This document shows, piece by piece, positions 5,892 through 7,301 of a DNA stretch of 7,301 bases. The translations under genes were made by a program, and so were the position numbers. The notes beneath the pieces are model-generated. The model did no database searches, was not told the origin of the DNA, and saw only the letters and a program-made list of their open reading frames with translations. Positions within the stretch are counted from its first letter, which is position 1, and every line of letters begins with the position of its first letter. Source of the stretch: Rhodospirillaceae bacterium (lineage in GTDB: Bacteria; Pseudomonadota; Alphaproteobacteria; UBA8366; GCA-2717185); NCBI GenBank assembly GCA_028817685.1, contig JAPPPC010000119.1, positions 1 through 7,301 of the forward strand, given 5' to 3'.

Positions 5892-6500
5892 TCACACAGG
5901 ACGCGTGAACGCCTCGCGCGCGCGGGCGACTTCTTCGCGGATGACGCAGCCTTCTACATGGTCGTTGATCAGTCCCATGGATTGCAGGAAGGCGTAGACG
6001 GTGGTGGGGCCGACGAATTTCCAGCCGCGTTTTTTCAGATCCTTCGACAGGGCGACGGATTCCGGCGAGGTTGTCAGGCTCTGCGGCGGGCCGAGACTGT
6101 CCGGGTCGGGCTCGTAGCGCCAGACATAGGCGGCGAAGGAGCCCTCCTCCGCGATCAGCTCTTGCACGCGGGCGGCGTTGTTGATGACCGCTTCGATCTT
6201 GCCGCGGTGGCGGATGATTCCAGCATCCTGCAGCAGACGCTCGACGTCCTGTTCGGTGAAGCGGGCCATCTTCGCGAATTCGAAGTTCTCGAAGGCGGCG
6301 CGGAAATTCTCCCGCTTGTTCAGGATGGTGCGCCAGCTCAAGCCGGATTGGAAACTTTCAAAACAAAGCTTCTCAAACAGGCGGCGGTCGTCATTGACCG
6401 GGAAGCCCCATTCGGTGTCGTGATAGGGGAAGAATTCCGCGATGTCACCGCACCAGCCGCAGCGCGGCCGGCCGTCGGGGCCGGGGACGGTCTTGCTCAT
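5892..6500 (-). CDS. tag: DNA-3-methyladenine glycosylase I
   Basis: A 202-residue base-excision repair enzyme that removes 3-methyladenine from alkylated DNA, acting in the cytoplasm on the chromosome. The structural zinc site of E. coli Tag (Cys4, His17, His175, Cys179) is fully present as Cys14 (RCGW), His27 (YHDTEWG), His181 (NDH) and Cys185. The base-recognition residues match at Glu48 and Trp56 in LFEKLCFESFQSGLSW, corresponding to E. coli Glu38 and Trp46. KRENFRAAF, GIIRHRGKI and LKKRGWKFVGPTTVYAFLQ are further hallmark motifs. It has about ten extra N-terminal residues compared with E. coli. ATG 6498-6500 has AAGGA about ten bases upstream. It is the third minus-strand gene after a TetR regulator and a YCII protein. 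The 67-base gap to YCII contains a strong hairpin, so it may have its own promoter. A perfect palindrome lies 51 bases beyond the stop. Confidence 0.96.
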   Translation of the reverse strand: MSKTVPGPDGRPRCGWCGDIAEFFPYHDTEWGFPVNDDRRLFEKLCFESFQSGLSWRTILNKRENFRAAFENFEFAKMARFTEQDVERLLQDAGIIRHRGKIEAVINNAARVQELIAEEGSFAAYVWRYEPDPDSLGPPQSLTTSPESVALSKDLKKRGWKFVGPTTVYAFLQSMGLINDHVEGCVIREEVARAREAFTRPV

Positions 6501-6541
6501 GGGGTCCGTGTCCTTCTGTTTGGCGTCACTCTAGCGCAGCC

Positions 6542-6565
6542 CTCCTGACAGCCTTCTGTCAGGAG
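6542..6565 (-). terminator. Perfect 10-bp hairpin directly after the YCII gene
   Basis: CTCCTGACAG (6542-6551) and CTGTCAGGAG (6556-6565) are exact complements around a four-base loop. In the minus-strand transcript the stem begins two bases after the YCII stop codon. It is followed by GGCTGCGCTAGAGTG, with no T-run, so it may be a weak or Rho-assisted terminator, or a stabilising or attenuating hairpin between YCII and tag. The fold is certain; the function is inferred. Confidence 0.55.
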
Positions 6566-6567
6566 CC

Positions 6568-6855
6568 TCACGCGGCAAGGAAGGCAAGTCGGTCGTCGGT
6601 ACGGGCCGGCGCGATCTCGTGGATTTCGGCGGAGACGACACCTTCGGCGACGAACGGGTCCTCGGCCACGAGGGCCTCAAGCGCAGCACGCGACACGCCA
6701 TGCGCCAGGATGCCGCCGCCGGCATTCGGCTGCAGCCCGCCTGCGACAAGGAAGGTGCCGGCGTCGAAGCCGCGCTGAATCCAGGCCTTGTGGCCATCCA
6801 TATGGGCGCCGGCTTTGGCCTTGTTGTCGGAAAATTTTAGCAGCACGATGAACAT
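6568..6855 (-). CDS. YCII-domain (YciI-like) protein
   Basis: A 95-residue single-domain protein of the YCII family, a small dimeric alpha-beta ferredoxin-like fold with a proposed His-Asp active site. The start MFIVLLKFSDNKAKAGAHMDGHKAWIQ has the usual first strand and the conserved histidine region (His18 or His22). FLVAGGLQP (35-43) is the glycine-rich strand, and AEDPFVAEGVV (64-74) is the family's D-P-F/Y-V element with Asp66. The biochemical role of most YCII proteins is unknown; relatives act in lyase-type or dehalogenating reactions or are fused to regulators, so no reaction is claimed. ATG 6853-6855 has a strong AAGGAG eight bases upstream. The TetR gene ends 24 bases before it on the same strand, so the two are probably one operon and the protein may belong to that regulator's response. 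A perfect hairpin follows its TGA. Confidence 0.85.
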   Translation of the reverse strand: MFIVLLKFSDNKAKAGAHMDGHKAWIQRGFDAGTFLVAGGLQPNAGGGILAHGVSRAALEALVAEDPFVAEGVVSAEIHEIAPARTDDRLAFLAA

Positions 6856-6879
6856 CGCGGTCTCTCCTTGGGAAATCTT

Positions 6880-7301
6880 TTATGGGATTTCGAGGATGCG
6901 GGCGTCGAGCCAGTCGCCCATCGCCTCGACCTCGCGGCGGACGAACGCGTCGTTGCGGAAGGCGTTCGCCATCGTCGCCACGCCCTGACTGCGGGCCAGC
7001 AGATGCAGAGCCAGCGCGTCGGCATCCGCTTTTCGGCCAAGCGCGCGGAACTGTCTGGCGAGCCAGCGCCGGAACAGGGTGAACAGGGCATTGGCGTCGC
7101 CCTGCGCCTCATGGCTCAGTTTGGCGAGCTCCGCCGTCAGAGTACCGACCGGGCAGCCATAGCGTTTGATGTCGGTGCGGTTGTCGATGAGGATGTGAAT
7201 GAAGGCGCGGATGGCATCGGCGGGGTTGTCGCCGGCCGCCGCCTCCCAGTCATCCAGCATGCGCTTCGTGTTTTCGACCCGGTGGTCGATCACCGCCGCC
7301 A
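6880..7301 (-). CDS. TetR/AcrR-family transcriptional regulator, C-terminal part (N-terminus outside the window)
   Basis: The frame is open to the window edge on the minus strand, and the gene's 5' end lies beyond 7301. About 140 codons are visible and they cover the ligand-binding domain only. It reads RYGCPVGTLTAELAKL, then LFRRWLARQFRALGR, ADALALHLLARSQGVATMANAF and FVRREVEAMGDWL. This is the pattern of TetR regulators of the YxaF/LmrA-like group, where R-x-G-C-P-V-G and the LLARSQGVA helix are typical of the ligand-binding and dimer part. The helix-turn-helix DNA-binding domain would be encoded outside the window. A GTG at 7291-7293 is open as a start but would give a regulator without a DNA-binding domain, so it is rejected. 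It ends 24 bases upstream of the YCII gene, consistent with an autoregulated operon. The ligand is unknown. Confidence 0.88.
   Translation of the reverse strand, partial: AAVIDHRVENTKRMLDDWEAAAGDNPADAIRAFIHILIDNRTDIKRYGCPVGTLTAELAKLSHEAQGDANALFTLFRRWLARQFRALGRKADADALALHLLARSQGVATMANAFRNDAFVRREVEAMGDWLDARILEIP

Overview
The window looks like a chromosomal segment from a GC-rich alphaproteobacterium. The evidence is strongly GC-biased codons in most genes, gene families common in that class, and a dispersed-type GTCCCGGATT palindrome (5820-5840) of the sort I remember from alphaproteobacterial intergenic DNA. The genus cannot be fixed from the sequence. Nearly all genes are metabolic or housekeeping genes. 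I see no tRNA, rRNA, CRISPR array, transposase or integrase.

Layout: (1) At 1-975, the 3' end of an aldo/keto reductase (+) meets a delta3,delta2-enoyl-CoA isomerase-like crotonase (-) tail to tail, with overlapping stop codons. (2) From about 1171 to 2779 the base composition drops: 29% GC in 1171-1260 and about 50% in the genes, against about 75% in a sampled flanking line. This block holds an EF-hand lipoprotein, an atypical 2-Cys type II peroxiredoxin (likely co-transcribed with it), a large hairpin, and an FMN split-barrel (PPOX-type) protein. It looks acquired or of a different evolutionary history. (3) 2780-3056 is a gene-poor junction containing a start-less open frame that may be a gene remnant. 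(4) From 3057 to 5628, a luciferase-like flavin monooxygenase (+) converges on a GMC oxidoreductase (-). (5) From 5892 to 7301, a minus-strand series runs in transcription order TetR-family regulator (5' end off the window), YCII-domain protein, and 3-methyladenine DNA glycosylase I (Tag). Hairpins lie after YCII and after tag.

How the genes may work together: the lipoprotein/peroxiredoxin pair has one AT-rich upstream region with an 18-bp palindrome plus a third half-site, suggesting a dedicated operator in front of an envelope calcium-binding protein and a peroxide-reducing enzyme. TetR and YCII, 24 bases apart, look like an operon that may extend into tag. The other oxidoreductases appear to be independent catabolic genes whose substrates cannot be read from the sequence. 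I found no clear, wholly new multi-gene system. The strongest leads are the EF-hand/peroxiredoxin unit with its palindrome and the long unexplained hairpin at 2234-2283.
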